A stretch of DNA of 64,000 bases from Bacillota bacterium. GTDB taxonomy: Bacteria > Bacillota > UBA4882 > UBA8346. Shown one piece after another: positions 17,198 to 25,826 of the stretch; the first letter of the stretch is position 1; the number at the start of each line of letters is the position of its first letter. A program made the translations under genes and the position numbers. The stretch is from assembly GCA_023415835.1 (NCBI GenBank), contig JAEZJK010000122.1, positions 33,886 through 97,885 of the forward strand, read 5' to 3'. The notes below the pieces were generated by a model that saw nothing but the letters and a program-made list of their open reading frames with translations, ran no database searches and was not told where the DNA came from.

Positions 17198-18812
17198 TCC
17201 GGTTATTACTTTATTCCGAAAAGAGATCCGCCAAAATGGATTCATTTATTTATTTCCCTTTATCTTGATTATCATTGCTTTAACCTTTCAAAAAGTTTTA
17301 GCTCAACTACTCACCGTAACCTGGGCTAAAAATTTTGCGGTTGCTATTCCGGTGGCCTTGGCATTTTCCTATGCGTTACAAGCCTTTGATTTGGAAGAAA
17401 ACAGTCAAACCCGGGATTTCTTATTGACTAAACCGGTAACTATATGGCAAATCACCATCGCCAAATATTTTAGTGGTGTATTAGTCCTTTTACCACTAAC
17501 TATTCTCTGGCAGTACGCACTGGTTCCCGAGTTGCTTCAATGGCCGAATCTAATTAACCTCGGAAGTTTTTGGTTTTTAGCATATCTCTTATTAATTGTG
17601 ATCGTTTATAGTATCAGTTTTGCCATAGCCGCTTGGGTCAAAGGCCCTAAAAAACTAATTGCCGCCATTTTCGTTTCGGCCGTTGGAACAATTTGGTTTT
17701 TCTACGGTTGGCTGGAATTTCTAACTCTACTATATCTAGCCCCACCAACCGGCGGGCTCCCGATCTCCTTAGCGATCCTAACCATCACTTTAACTTCACT
17801 GATTGCTTTAATCAAATTATTGTTGGTTATGATCGATAGCAAGCTCTTAAACCATTCCCTGGCCGAATTATTCCCCCGCATAAAAACCTTCTTGCCATTA
17901 CTATTGTTTCCGTTATTATTTTATACCGCTAATCTTTTCCAAAAACCGGAGATTCGCCCCTTTAACTCATTATTATATTGTCTCTACGGGTCTGAAGAAC
18001 CTTTTTATGCGGTTGATGTCACCAAACAGCCTCAGGGAGGGCTTTTTGCCTTAACCGATGTCAGAGGCAGGCTGGGAATAGCCAAACCCGGCGAATGCCC
18101 AACCGTCATCTACCAGGGCGAAAAAACCGTTAATAATCTGCTGTCGAAACCTGTCTGGTCGCCCGATGGCGACAAGATCGCCTTTAACGAAAACGGAACC
18201 ATCAAAGTTATATCACTCTCTCAGAAAAAAACCCTTAGTTTGATGAAGGGAGACATCCCCTTCTGGTCCGCTGATTCCAACCTTCTTTTAGTGGCTACTA
18301 AACTAGCTGCCACTCAGGAACCGGCGGCTTCGGTACCTTTCAATCACTACCGGCTTTCCTATCTTTCGCTTAGTTCTCAAAAGTATTATCATCTCCAAGG
18401 AACTCTCTCTTTCCCGGGGCACTCCCTTTTTTGGCACTCCAATAGGAATATCATTCTAGCTGTTACCGATTTCTGGCAAATTGCGGTAATGGACCTAAAT
18501 AACGGTAAAGTTGAAATGGTCAAAATGCCTCTACCGCCTAAGCCGAAGCAGATCTTTTTAACGGAAATAGCCCCCTTGGGAAACGATTCATATCGAATAG
18601 CCGTTTTTACTGATTTAAAAGTGTCAAATAGCAATGATAACCGTTTCAGTTATAACTTACAGCTTTACGAATTTTCATTTAACAACCAAAAACCGATCTT
18701 AACGGCCAGTTTAAAAAATCAAAAATTCCAGGATATATTAATAAATCCCGGGGCAGATAAAGCCTGGGGTAGTAATTCCTTTGGCGCCTATCGTAAAATC
18801 AATCTTCCTTGA
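17190..18812 (+). CDS. ABC-2 permease fused to a beta-propeller domain
   Basis: Residues 1-255 contain about six membrane helices and the ABC-2 motif region (FDLEENSQTRDFLLTKPV). Residues from about 285 to 540 are soluble and propeller-like, with repeats such as WSPDGDKIAFNENGTIKVISL and WSADSNLLLVA that match TolB/PD40 blades. This domain should lie outside the cell membrane. The start ATG overlaps the ATPase gene. It forms a heteromeric exporter with the next permease, which has the same unusual fusion. The substrate is not evident. Confidence 0.85.
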   Translation: MINPVITLFRKEIRQNGFIYLFPFILIIIALTFQKVLAQLLTVTWAKNFAVAIPVALAFSYALQAFDLEENSQTRDFLLTKPVTIWQITIAKYFSGVLVLLPLTILWQYALVPELLQWPNLINLGSFWFLAYLLLIVIVYSISFAIAAWVKGPKKLIAAIFVSAVGTIWFFYGWLEFLTLLYLAPPTGGLPISLAILTITLTSLIALIKLLLVMIDSKLLNHSLAELFPRIKTFLPLLLFPLLFYTANLFQKPEIRPFNSLLYCLYGSEEPFYAVDVTKQPQGGLFALTDVRGRLGIAKPGECPTVIYQGEKTVNNLLSKPVWSPDGDKIAFNENGTIKVISLSQKKTLSLMKGDIPFWSADSNLLLVATKLAATQEPAASVPFNHYRLSYLSLSSQKYYHLQGTLSFPGHSLFWHSNRNIILAVTDFWQIAVMDLNNGKVEMVKMPLPPKPKQIFLTEIAPLGNDSYRIAVFTDLKVSNSNDNRFSYNLQLYEFSFNNQKPILTASLKNQKFQDILINPGADKAWGSNSFGAYRKINLP

Positions 18813-18822
18813 GGTGGTTAAA

Positions 18823-20481
18823 ATGCCCCTTTATGTTGTAAAACCCTTAATCAAAAATCTTTTTCATTCGCTGTTATTAACCGGGAATGAGTTAAAACGA
18901 AACGTTCCCGCTTGGCTAGCGCCATTACCGGTATTACTGGAAACCATTTGGTGGAGTTCAAGGCATGAGTGGGGGACAATTACTTTAAATGCTTCCGGGA
19001 CTTGGCTATATCTGCTAACCGGTATCATCTTGATGATGGTTTACGGCTTACAATCGTTTAGCAGTGAAGCGGATCGGAAAACATTAGACTTTATCCTTAC
19101 TAAACCTATTTCGCTATATTCAATCATTTTTGTCAAGTACCTGACTGGCCTGTCTATCTTTTGGGGTTGGCGCTTTCTTTTTAATATCTTTTTAAAGCCT
19201 AACCTTACCCTTTTGACTTTACCAATAGGATTTGGATCCGAATGGATTACCCTTATTTTATTGATTGTCCATGCTGTCAGTTTTTTCTCTGGGCTTTTGG
19301 CCAGAGGCCTGGAACGTTTTTTCCTAATTACAGTCATGACCCTAATTATGGGTTCCGGAGCATATTATCTCTGGAAAAAAATTTTCACCTTAATTACAGT
19401 CAATTTCCTCTGGTTTGACATTCCGCCCCAGCTATTGTTCTTCCTTGAAAAACTCGTTCCTTACTATTTGACAGCCCTCTGTCTGTTTGCACCAATCATC
19501 GGGGTAATCTGGTGCTTAAAGAATAAGATTTGTATCTACCGGTTCAAACCCGGCCTGTGGTTGATGGGGATTTGGTTATTAACCCTTTTGATCATTGAAT
19601 TAGCCGGATTTATCTTTAACCCGCCGGTTTGGCCTGATCTTAACGTCAAATCCGGCGACTGGGACAACAAAAGCGGAATTGTATTAGCAAGCGTCAAAAA
19701 TGAGGGATCCTATCCTAAAGCCTCAAATTATCAATCATACCTTAGTTTAAACCGGATCGGCCAAAAACCCCGGGTAATTTATGATGGTACTAATCTTAAC
19801 AACCCCCGTTTTTCCCCGGACGGCAACCGAATTGTTTTTTCCGAAAACGGCCGCTTGAAAATTTACGATCTAACAAAGAGAACCGTTGCTGAGATTGGCG
19901 AGGGCGAAGTAGCCGCCTGGGACGAAGCTGGAATGAGGTTAATCGCAGGAAAAAAAATCGGCTCAAACGGCCTTAGCCTACTTTATCAGATTGACTTAAA
20001 AAATAATAAGGCCCGGCTGCTAACCTCAGAAAGTTTAAATCTGACCGATCTGGTTTGGGATTCCCACCGGGACCGTTTATATATCTTTGGTTTTACCGAT
20101 CAACTAAAATGTATGGACTTGAAGGATAATTCGGTTAAAGAATTACACTTTCCTGAGCACGATAAACCAAAGCATTTCGGAGCCGTTAAACCCAATCTCC
20201 GTTTTCAAAAAGAAGATCGCTTGATCTTTATCGGCCAAGTCTTTGCGCGGATTGTTAAAGTTTATATTCTTGACCTGGAAACCGAATTAATCAGGCTGTC
20301 CGAAGAAAAAAACGATTTTAGGATCCTTACCAACGGTCCGTTACTCTTTAACCAAGAGGGGACAGCTTATCTTTGGCACAGAATCGACGGGGGATTTGTA
20401 TATCAGGGGGCTTATTATGAAAGAGAGCCTCACGGACACGTTCATGAAGATAATGGGCACGATTGCGAACATCTTCATTAA
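18823..20481 (+). CDS. second ABC-2 permease with beta-propeller and His-rich tail
   Basis: The architecture mirrors the preceding gene: about seven membrane helices in residues 1-265, including SSEADRKTLDFILTKPI, then a soluble propeller-like region with FSPDGNRIVFSENGRLKIYDL. The last 20 residues are rich in histidine (EPHGHVHEDNGHDCEHLH), a likely metal-binding tail. The start is the ATG at 18823, 10 bases past the previous stop, with GAGGTGG upstream. The histidine tail and the neighbouring nikR suggest a link with nickel or another transition metal; that is inference from position. Confidence 0.85.
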   Translation: MPLYVVKPLIKNLFHSLLLTGNELKRNVPAWLAPLPVLLETIWWSSRHEWGTITLNASGTWLYLLTGIILMMVYGLQSFSSEADRKTLDFILTKPISLYSIIFVKYLTGLSIFWGWRFLFNIFLKPNLTLLTLPIGFGSEWITLILLIVHAVSFFSGLLARGLERFFLITVMTLIMGSGAYYLWKKIFTLITVNFLWFDIPPQLLFFLEKLVPYYLTALCLFAPIIGVIWCLKNKICIYRFKPGLWLMGIWLLTLLIIELAGFIFNPPVWPDLNVKSGDWDNKSGIVLASVKNEGSYPKASNYQSYLSLNRIGQKPRVIYDGTNLNNPRFSPDGNRIVFSENGRLKIYDLTKRTVAEIGEGEVAAWDEAGMRLIAGKKIGSNGLSLLYQIDLKNNKARLLTSESLNLTDLVWDSHRDRLYIFGFTDQLKCMDLKDNSVKELHFPEHDKPKHFGAVKPNLRFQKEDRLIFIGQVFARIVKVYILDLETELIRLSEEKNDFRILTNGPLLFNQEGTAYLWHRIDGGFVYQGAYYEREPHGHVHEDNGHDCEHLH

Positions 20482-20504
20482 CACAAACATGAAGAACCAT
20501 AAAT

Positions 20505-20655
20505 TCAGTCAATTGCACCCAGTTGTCTTAACAGATCCTCATTTGCAATATTAGCCGTCTGACAGTCTAAATTGATTTTCCCTTCTTCCAAAAGGACAAC
20601 TCTGGAACATAATTCGGTGACCAAGTCCAAATCATGGGTTGCCACTAGCATAGCC
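20505..20655 (-). pseudogene. 3' stump of an ABC transporter ATPase gene (CbiO/NikO-like)
   Basis: On the minus strand, about 49 codons in frame read AMLVATHDLDLVTELCSRVV, followed by LLEEGKINLDCQ and on to a TGA at 20507-20505. The H-loop (ATHDLD) and the RVVLLEEGKI segment are those of the ECF-type CbiO/NikO nickel or cobalt ATPases. Walker A, signature and Walker B are absent: a stop lies just upstream of the fragment and nikR begins 18 bases further. A deletion has apparently removed the rest, leaving nikR beside the remnant. Confidence 0.7.
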
Positions 20656-20673
20656 TAACTTGAAAACCAATTA

Positions 20674-21093
20674 TTAGATATTTTCCCCAGTTGTGGTGAA
20701 GACTAATTTACAATGTTTAACTCCTTTGTTGCTACTCAATCTCCCGGCGATAACCTGAATTTCGCTTGGCTTTCCCCTAATCACCATTACTTCGAGGCAG
20801 TTATGGGCATCTAAATGGACATGCAAAACCGACACGATTCGGTCATGGTATTCATGTTGCAGATCAGTCAATCGATCCGCCAATTCCCTTAAATGATGGT
20901 TGAAGACTAATGTCACCGTTCCCACTACCGTAGCCTCACCCGAACTCCATTGTTCTTCAATCAAATAATCACGGATTAAATCACGGATTGCCTCGGAACG
21001 GTTGGTATAGCCTTTGCTCCCAATCAACCGGTCATACTCTTCCAACAACTTCGAATCGATCGATACCCCAAAACGTTGCAAATCGGATTCCAT
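20674..21093 (-). CDS. nikR: nickel-responsive transcriptional regulator NikR
   Basis: N-terminal ribbon-helix-helix (LQRFGVSIDSKLLEEYDRLI and TNRSEAIRDLIRDYL) plus C-terminal ACT-like metal domain. The nickel ligands are all present in the spacing H-x10-H-x-H-x5-C (H80, H91, H93, C99). It represses nickel uptake when nickel is plentiful. The start is the second ATG at 21093, with GGAGG 5 bases upstream; the ATG at 21105 overlaps that site. The usual target, a nickel transporter operon, is reduced to an ATPase remnant next door, so its targets must now lie elsewhere. Confidence 0.93.
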   Translation of the reverse strand: MESDLQRFGVSIDSKLLEEYDRLIGSKGYTNRSEAIRDLIRDYLIEEQWSSGEATVVGTVTLVFNHHLRELADRLTDLQHEYHDRIVSVLHVHLDAHNCLEVMVIRGKPSEIQVIAGRLSSNKGVKHCKLVFTTTGENI

Positions 21094-21347
21094 TACATCC
21101 TCCATTGATAGTGGTTTTTAAAATTAATTGTGGGCTTGTCCAAGATTTGGTCTACTATTCAAATTTCCCAAATTTATAGCAAAAAAATGCTCTATTGTTA
21201 ATTTTACCTGGTTTGGCCATACTTTCCTAAAGGTTTTACGTTTATACCAGCGAAATCTATTCTTACCAGAAAGGAGAGGGGCTGGTAGATTGGGGATTTG
21301 TTGGTTACAGTTACAAAATAATAGCGAAGTCGAAAGGAGAGATTCAA

Positions 21348-22016
21348 TTGAAAAGAACATCTAAATTAGCATTAATCCTGATCCTGATAGTTAGCCTTCT
21401 GGCAATTGGAATCGTTCCTACGTTGGCTTATGGTAATTACTATTCCACTAAATGCTCAACAAGCCAAAACTATTATTACAATTTAGGTTCCTACCGGACA
21501 AAGTATTATTTCTATCGAAACACTCCCACTACCAAACCGGTTCAACCGACTCAGCCTAGCCAGCCGAGTCAGCCGAGTCAGCCGAGCCAACCAACCCCTA
21601 CCACGCCAACCAATCCCGGGACATCGTCCGCTTTGACAGCTGATGAAGCTAAAATGGTGAATCTGGTAAATCAAGCCCGGCTCGGGCAAGGCGTCAAAGC
21701 ATTAACTGTCAACTCCCAACTGGTAACCCTGGCCCGTCGTAAAAGCCAGGATATGGTGGATAATAATTATTTCTCACACACTTCTCCCACTTATGGTTCA
21801 CCTTTTGATATGATGAAAAGTGCAGGGGTCAAGTACTCAACGGCCGGTGAAAATATAGCCGGTGCAGCTACCACCGAGAGCGCACATCAAAATCTCATGA
21901 ACAGCTCGGGACATCGCGCCAACATTTTAAATTCCAGCTTCACACAGATCGGTATCGGTATTGTCTCCGGTAGCCAGTACGGCAAGATATTCACCCAAAT
22001 GTTCATTGGTATCTGA
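21348..22016 (+). CDS. secreted CAP/SCP-domain protein (YkwD-like)
   Basis: Signal peptide in residues 1-28 (LALILILIVSLLAIGIVPTLAYG), then a tyrosine-rich stretch, a threonine/proline linker with five or more copies of Q-P-S, and a CAP domain (about 95-222). Domain hallmarks are MVNLVNQARLGQGVKAL, SHTSPTYGSPFDMM, AGENIAG and SSGHRANILNSSFTQIGIG. Related proteins are extracellular and often produced around sporulation; the enzymatic role is unclear. The start is TTG with AAAGGAGAG upstream. The linker DNA contains tandem 9-base units of the type CAGCCGAGT. Confidence 0.92.
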   Translation: MKRTSKLALILILIVSLLAIGIVPTLAYGNYYSTKCSTSQNYYYNLGSYRTKYYFYRNTPTTKPVQPTQPSQPSQPSQPSQPTPTTPTNPGTSSALTADEAKMVNLVNQARLGQGVKALTVNSQLVTLARRKSQDMVDNNYFSHTSPTYGSPFDMMKSAGVKYSTAGENIAGAATTESAHQNLMNSSGHRANILNSSFTQIGIGIVSGSQYGKIFTQMFIGI

Positions 22017-22139
22017 GCGAGTTTCATAATTACAAAAATTTATCTTCGCACGCAATATATAGTGTAGGTTTTATTTTAGTCTATCAATATGTTGTATGCG
22101 AAGCCGAAAAAAAGGAATTATGAAACCGCCTAATCTAGA

Positions 22140-22574
22140 TTATTCATTCCGGGAGACTAAGGTCTCCCGGTTTTTTTTGATCTTGGCCTTAAAATCAAAT
22201 CTAACTTTTTCGATTGAAAATTTGGCACTTTGGATAAAGTTCATTACTTGCCGTGGCAACCAAGTAATAGCTCTCCAAAACTTGAGGTAGATCCGGATTA
22301 ATTTCTGGCTGAAGGTCATATAATAAAAAGCCAGTCCGGTCCCAAGCGCTAGCCAAACATAAAACCGCAACTCTAACCAGGTACTCCAATAAATCAAAGG
22401 GACTATCAATAATAAAGACAGGCTCCAAAACAATAAATCCCCGAGATTATCAATTAGTTTATTAACCCTAATCGTACTCCGGAATACACGGTATAAATCA
22501 TAAAAACCTCCTAAAACGATTCCGGTTAAGAACAAAATTAAAAAGGAGTTAAACTGAAGGTTTACATATTCCAA
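22140..22574 (-). CDS. yabQ: spore cortex biosynthesis protein YabQ
   Basis: The 144-residue membrane protein has the YabQ pattern: LQFNSFLILFLTGIVLGGFYDLYRVFR at the N-terminus, then two to three more membrane helices and a basic tail. YabQ is needed for cortex formation in the mother cell's outer forespore membrane. The start is TTG at 22574 with GGGAGGGGG upstream. A soluble transglycosylase gene separates it from yabP, unlike in Bacillus where they are adjacent. Confidence 0.92.
   Translation of the reverse strand: MEYVNLQFNSFLILFLTGIVLGGFYDLYRVFRSTIRVNKLIDNLGDLLFWSLSLLLIVPLIYWSTWLELRFYVWLALGTGLAFYYMTFSQKLIRIYLKFWRAITWLPRQVMNFIQSAKFSIEKVRFDFKAKIKKNRETLVSRNE
22149..22178 (+). terminator. 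terminator for the CAP gene inside the yabQ 3' end
   Basis: CCGGGAGAC (22149-22157) pairs with GTCTCCCGG (22162-22170) around TAAG, followed by eight T on the plus strand. The hairpin is built from the last codons of the convergent yabQ. Confidence 0.85.
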
Positions 22575-22636
22575 AAAATCCCCCTCCCGAAATCATATCT
22601 ATAATCAACTTATGCATTGGGAAGGGATTATAAAAC

Positions 22637-23494
22637 TTACTTCCTAAAGAGTTTTCGGTTAGCCCACCAAAAAAGAATCAGCCAGCATGAAAAAGTAATA
22701 CCAAACAGCCATTTTAAACCATGCTGCAATTGAATCGATAGTTTTAACTGTTGGTCAATGGTGTATTTTCGCAGATCCTGCCAGGAAGAAATGGTGCGTT
22801 GAATATAACTCCTAGTTTCACTATATTTAGGCGCCTTCCCCGGCCTGACATTGGAGATCCCCGCATTATAAGCTTCCAGCGCTAAATCGATCCGGCCTTG
22901 ATACTTATCAAGCAGATCACGCAGGTACTTTACTCCGGTGCGGACATTAGCGTCCGGATCGAAAATACAATCTCCCTGGCTGCAGACACGCCGATCTTTA
23001 TGATTTCCCTCACATAACGAATCGTTATTATACTCTTGCCAAACTTCAGGCATGATTTGCATTAGTCCCCTGGCGCCCGCTCGCGAAATGACCATCGACT
23101 GAAAATTACTTTCCGATTTAATTACCGCATAAACCAGATTAGGGTCAACACTATATTGAAGCGCATATTTATTAATGGTTTTAATAATTGGCCTTAAATC
23201 TCCGGACAAAATTTCCCGGCTCTCAATTTGAGTCGAGACCATTCGTAATGTTTTAAATAAAGGAATATCATTCATTAAAATCCCAATTCCGGTCAATCCC
23301 ATCACCACAGTGGTGAATAAAAAAAAGGCATAAAGCCAACTATGGTCGAGCATCCCTTTACGCCTGAAAGAATCAGCCAACAGCACCAACGGGCTAATCA
23401 CCAATTTTAGAAGGACAATAATAATCCGTTGCCAAGTTGGTTGCCGGCGTTTAATTTTCTTATTGGCAGGAGCGGTTGAAGTTCGAGAAATCAT
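22637..23494 (-). CDS. membrane-anchored lytic transglycosylase (SLT domain)
   Basis: A hydrophobic helix at about residues 53-75 is followed by an SLT domain with catalytic E128 in KSESNF, then GARGLMQIMP, ANVRTGVKYLRDLL and ALEAYNAG. A second membrane helix closes the protein (WLFGITFSCWLILFWW). It would cleave murein glycan strands on the outer side of the membrane. Its place between yabP and yabQ suggests a role in cortex or engulfment murein remodelling. AGAGGTG precedes the ATG. Confidence 0.88.
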   Translation of the reverse strand: MISRTSTAPANKKIKRRQPTWQRIIIVLLKLVISPLVLLADSFRRKGMLDHSWLYAFFLFTTVVMGLTGIGILMNDIPLFKTLRMVSTQIESREILSGDLRPIIKTINKYALQYSVDPNLVYAVIKSESNFQSMVISRAGARGLMQIMPEVWQEYNNDSLCEGNHKDRRVCSQGDCIFDPDANVRTGVKYLRDLLDKYQGRIDLALEAYNAGISNVRPGKAPKYSETRSYIQRTISSWQDLRKYTIDQQLKLSIQLQHGLKWLFGITFSCWLILFWWANRKLFRK

Positions 23495-23558
23495 TATTGC
23501 ACCTCTATTATTAATTTCGATGCCCTTTTTAGAACTCCTGCATTTTCTGTTTCCAGTA

Positions 23559-23846
23559 CTATTTAATTAACTTGCTAAAAAATCCCTTTCCTCTTTTTAC
23601 CAAATCTTGATCGGTATAAACCAGCGAACAAATATCGCCGTCAATCACCACATGGCCTTGATCAATATTTAGTTGTTGCACATGCAAATGACCGCCTTTA
23701 ATTTCCAATACCCCGGCTACAGTCTCCAAGATTAATAGATCTTCTTCATAACTTCCCAGATTGGTTACCCCGTCGATCGCCAATAGGTTTCGATTGCTCA
23801 GGGTAATTTGATGCGTTTGGTCTGTAAATTTTCGCTTTTCTTCCAA
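23559..23846 (-). CDS. yabP: sporulation protein YabP
   Basis: The 95-residue protein has the YabP/YqfC-type core: HQITLSNRNLLAIDGVTNLGSYEEDLLILETVAGVLEIKG, cut here by family convention into beta strands, and the C-terminal block VVIDGDICSLVYT. It is required for cortex synthesis and acts with YabQ. The start is TTG at 23846 after GAGGGGGG. A long cluster of sporulation genes on the same strand surrounds it. Confidence 0.9.
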   Translation of the reverse strand: MEEKRKFTDQTHQITLSNRNLLAIDGVTNLGSYEEDLLILETVAGVLEIKGGHLHVQQLNIDQGHVVIDGDICSLVYTDQDLVKRGKGFFSKLIK

Positions 23847-23922
23847 ACTTATCCCCCCTCATCCATTGGTACAAGATATTCAAAATAGGAAAAGGTTAGA
23901 AGTTTGAAAGGTTCAAATAACA

Positions 23923-23946
23923 AAAGGCCTCCTAAGCAGCCTTTTT
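23923..23946 (-). terminator. terminator after the spoIID-like gene
   Basis: AAAAGGC pairs with GCCTTTT around a 10-base loop, with T-runs on either side. It lies between the stop of the SpoIID-like gene and yabP, so yabP has its own promoter. Confidence 0.65.
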
Positions 23947-23971
23947 TAATAGATTGTAACTAATGAGTGAG

Positions 23972-24934
23972 TTACCAAATCTTTGAAATATGTGTCCTGG
24001 GATAGTAGTGTTTAACTATATCTTTGGGTGATCTATTCTCTTTAGCCAGGGCATAAGATCCCCACTGACATAAACCGACTCCGTGACCGAATCCTCTCCC
24101 TTTAACCGTAATCCTGCCCGGTTCATTTTTAATTTCGCTCAAAATCCAAATTGAACGAAGTTTTTCCGGTCCCACATTTATCCTGAAGTCTGCACCGTTT
24201 ACATTAGTACTGCCTTTATCTCCGGTAAACTTAAGTAAAGTAGCCCGCTGGCTTTTACTCCTTTTTAAGACCTCCATGGCCTTTATGGTTCCCAACTCCG
24301 GCTGGTTCAACTTTTTTAGGGCCTCGTTAATTTCAGAACTTGTTAATACTGCTTGCCAGTATAGTTCATTCTTAGGGATGATTTTTTCCTCGGGACACTT
24401 CACCGAGCGAATGTAAGGCGGTTCCGGCCCCTTATAGCCCAACCCATCTTTTGCCAAAGCAGTCTGCCCCCCGCAACTTGCTGAATACCAGCCTTTAATG
24501 TATCTGTTTTTATAGGTTAGAACCAACCCCTTAGTCATTTTAACCGCATTCATGATTGTCGGGGTAATGTTGGCGGCATTATAAGCCTGTGCTTCCTTTT
24601 CGTCGGTGGAGATGTCGGTATTATGAATCTTTCTGGTTCCACCCCGGGCTAAAAATTCCATCGTAAACGTCCGGGCGATAATGGCCTGAGCAGCATAGGC
24701 ATTAAGGGGCCATCCCGGTTTCATTTCTCCGGCAACCACTCCTAGTAAGTACTCTTCGATATCCATTTTCTTAACCTGCTTGGTCGCTTTCATATAGACA
24801 GTAATTACCGGCGGCTTACCAAAACGGGTAACCAAGTTTTTAATCAAGGTACCCTCTTTGCCAGGGCAACCGGCACTTATGACTACTGTTATTACCAGAA
24901 CCAACGCCAGCAGATGATGCTGTTTTTTAAACAT
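23972..24934 (-). CDS. SpoIID/LytB domain protein
   Basis: A lipoprotein-like N-terminus (LALVLVITVVISAGCPGK, with cysteine 22) precedes the SpoIID/LytB domain: EEYLLGVVAGEMKPGWPLNAY, ARTFTMEF, VLTYKNRYIKGWYSASCGG and the C-terminal GFGHGVGLCQWG. SpoIID is a murein transglycosylase of the engulfment machine; lytic relatives amplify autolysin activity. CAGGAGG precedes the ATG. The location inside a sporulation cluster favours a spore role, though the usual spoIID neighbours (murA, spoIIIAA-type genes) are not here. Confidence 0.88.
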   Translation of the reverse strand: MFKKQHHLLALVLVITVVISAGCPGKEGTLIKNLVTRFGKPPVITVYMKATKQVKKMDIEEYLLGVVAGEMKPGWPLNAYAAQAIIARTFTMEFLARGGTRKIHNTDISTDEKEAQAYNAANITPTIMNAVKMTKGLVLTYKNRYIKGWYSASCGGQTALAKDGLGYKGPEPPYIRSVKCPEEKIIPKNELYWQAVLTSSEINEALKKLNQPELGTIKAMEVLKRSKSQRATLLKFTGDKGSTNVNGADFRINVGPEKLRSIWILSEIKNEPGRITVKGRGFGHGVGLCQWGSYALAKENRSPKDIVKHYYPRTHISKIW

Positions 24935-25004
24935 ATCGCTTCTTCCTCCTGAGTATTATTGCGATATATTTAGCATCTCATTTCAAAATCATTTTATTCC
25001 GGCT

Positions 25005-25826
25005 TTATTCGTTAGCTTTGGCCTCTTCCCATAGGGAATCCATCTCAGCTAAGGTCATTTCGGTTAAGTTTTTTCCAGCCCCAGCCGCCTCTTTTTCAAT
25101 ATATTGAAACCTATCGATAAACTTCTTGTTTGTTCTGAGAAGGGCCAATTCAGGGTTAATTTTCATAAACCTGCCAACATTAACCAAAGCAAAGAGGATA
25201 TCGCCAAACTCCTCTTCAAGCTTGTCCCATTCTGGAACATGCGGAACCGGCGCTGTTTCCGATTGGAGCAATTCTTCAAATTCGCTGAACTCTTCCTTTA
25301 CCTTATTTAGAGGCCCTTCCAGGTAATTCCAGTCAAACCCTACTTTAGCCGCTTTCGATTGTAGTTTTTCAGCTTTCATCAAAGCCGGTAAATCTTTGGG
25401 TACTCCATCTAAGACCGATTTACGCTCTCCGGGCAGTTCGCTTTTTTTGATTTTCTCCCAGTTTTCGATGACCCCTGAAACACTGGAAACTTTTATATCG
25501 CCGAAAACGTGAGGGTGCCTACGAATTAATTTTTCGCTAATCCCATTGATAACATCCTCGATTTTAAAAAGCCCTGCTTCCTCAGCTAATTGTGAATGAA
25601 ATACAATTTGTAACAATAAATCACCCAGTTCCTCACAGAGCTTATCCGGCCTTCCAGAATCAATCGCTTCCACAACCTCGTATGTTTCTTCAATAACACA
25701 TGGTTTAAGTGATACATGGCTTTGTTCCCGGTCCCAAGGACAACCCTGGTCACTACGGAGCTTGGCCATAATTTCGACTAATCTTTTCATAGCAGTATCC
25801 GGGCTGGTTAAATTCGGATCAGGCAT
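25005..25826 (-). CDS. mazG: nucleoside triphosphate pyrophosphohydrolase MazG
   Basis: Two tandem MazG domains are visible. The first has CPWDREQSHVSLKPCVIEETYEVVEAI and EELGDLLLQIVFHS, the second KLEEEFGDILFALVNVGRF. The enzyme hydrolyses NTPs and dNTPs to monophosphates. In Bacillus the equivalent yabN carries an N-terminal methylase domain; here only the MazG part remains (273 residues). The start codon overlaps the stop of the SpoVB-like gene by one base, so the two are translationally coupled. Confidence 0.95.
   Translation of the reverse strand: MPDPNLTSPDTAMKRLVEIMAKLRSDQGCPWDREQSHVSLKPCVIEETYEVVEAIDSGRPDKLCEELGDLLLQIVFHSQLAEEAGLFKIEDVINGISEKLIRRHPHVFGDIKVSSVSGVIENWEKIKKSELPGERKSVLDGVPKDLPALMKAEKLQSKAAKVGFDWNYLEGPLNKVKEEFSEFEELLQSETAPVPHVPEWDKLEEEFGDILFALVNVGRFMKINPELALLRTNKKFIDRFQYIEKEAAGAGKNLTEMTLAEMDSLWEEAKANE

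Noticed and set aside
20674..21347. NikR operator in the nikR upstream region
   Set aside because: I found no GTATGA-type dyad with the expected spacing.
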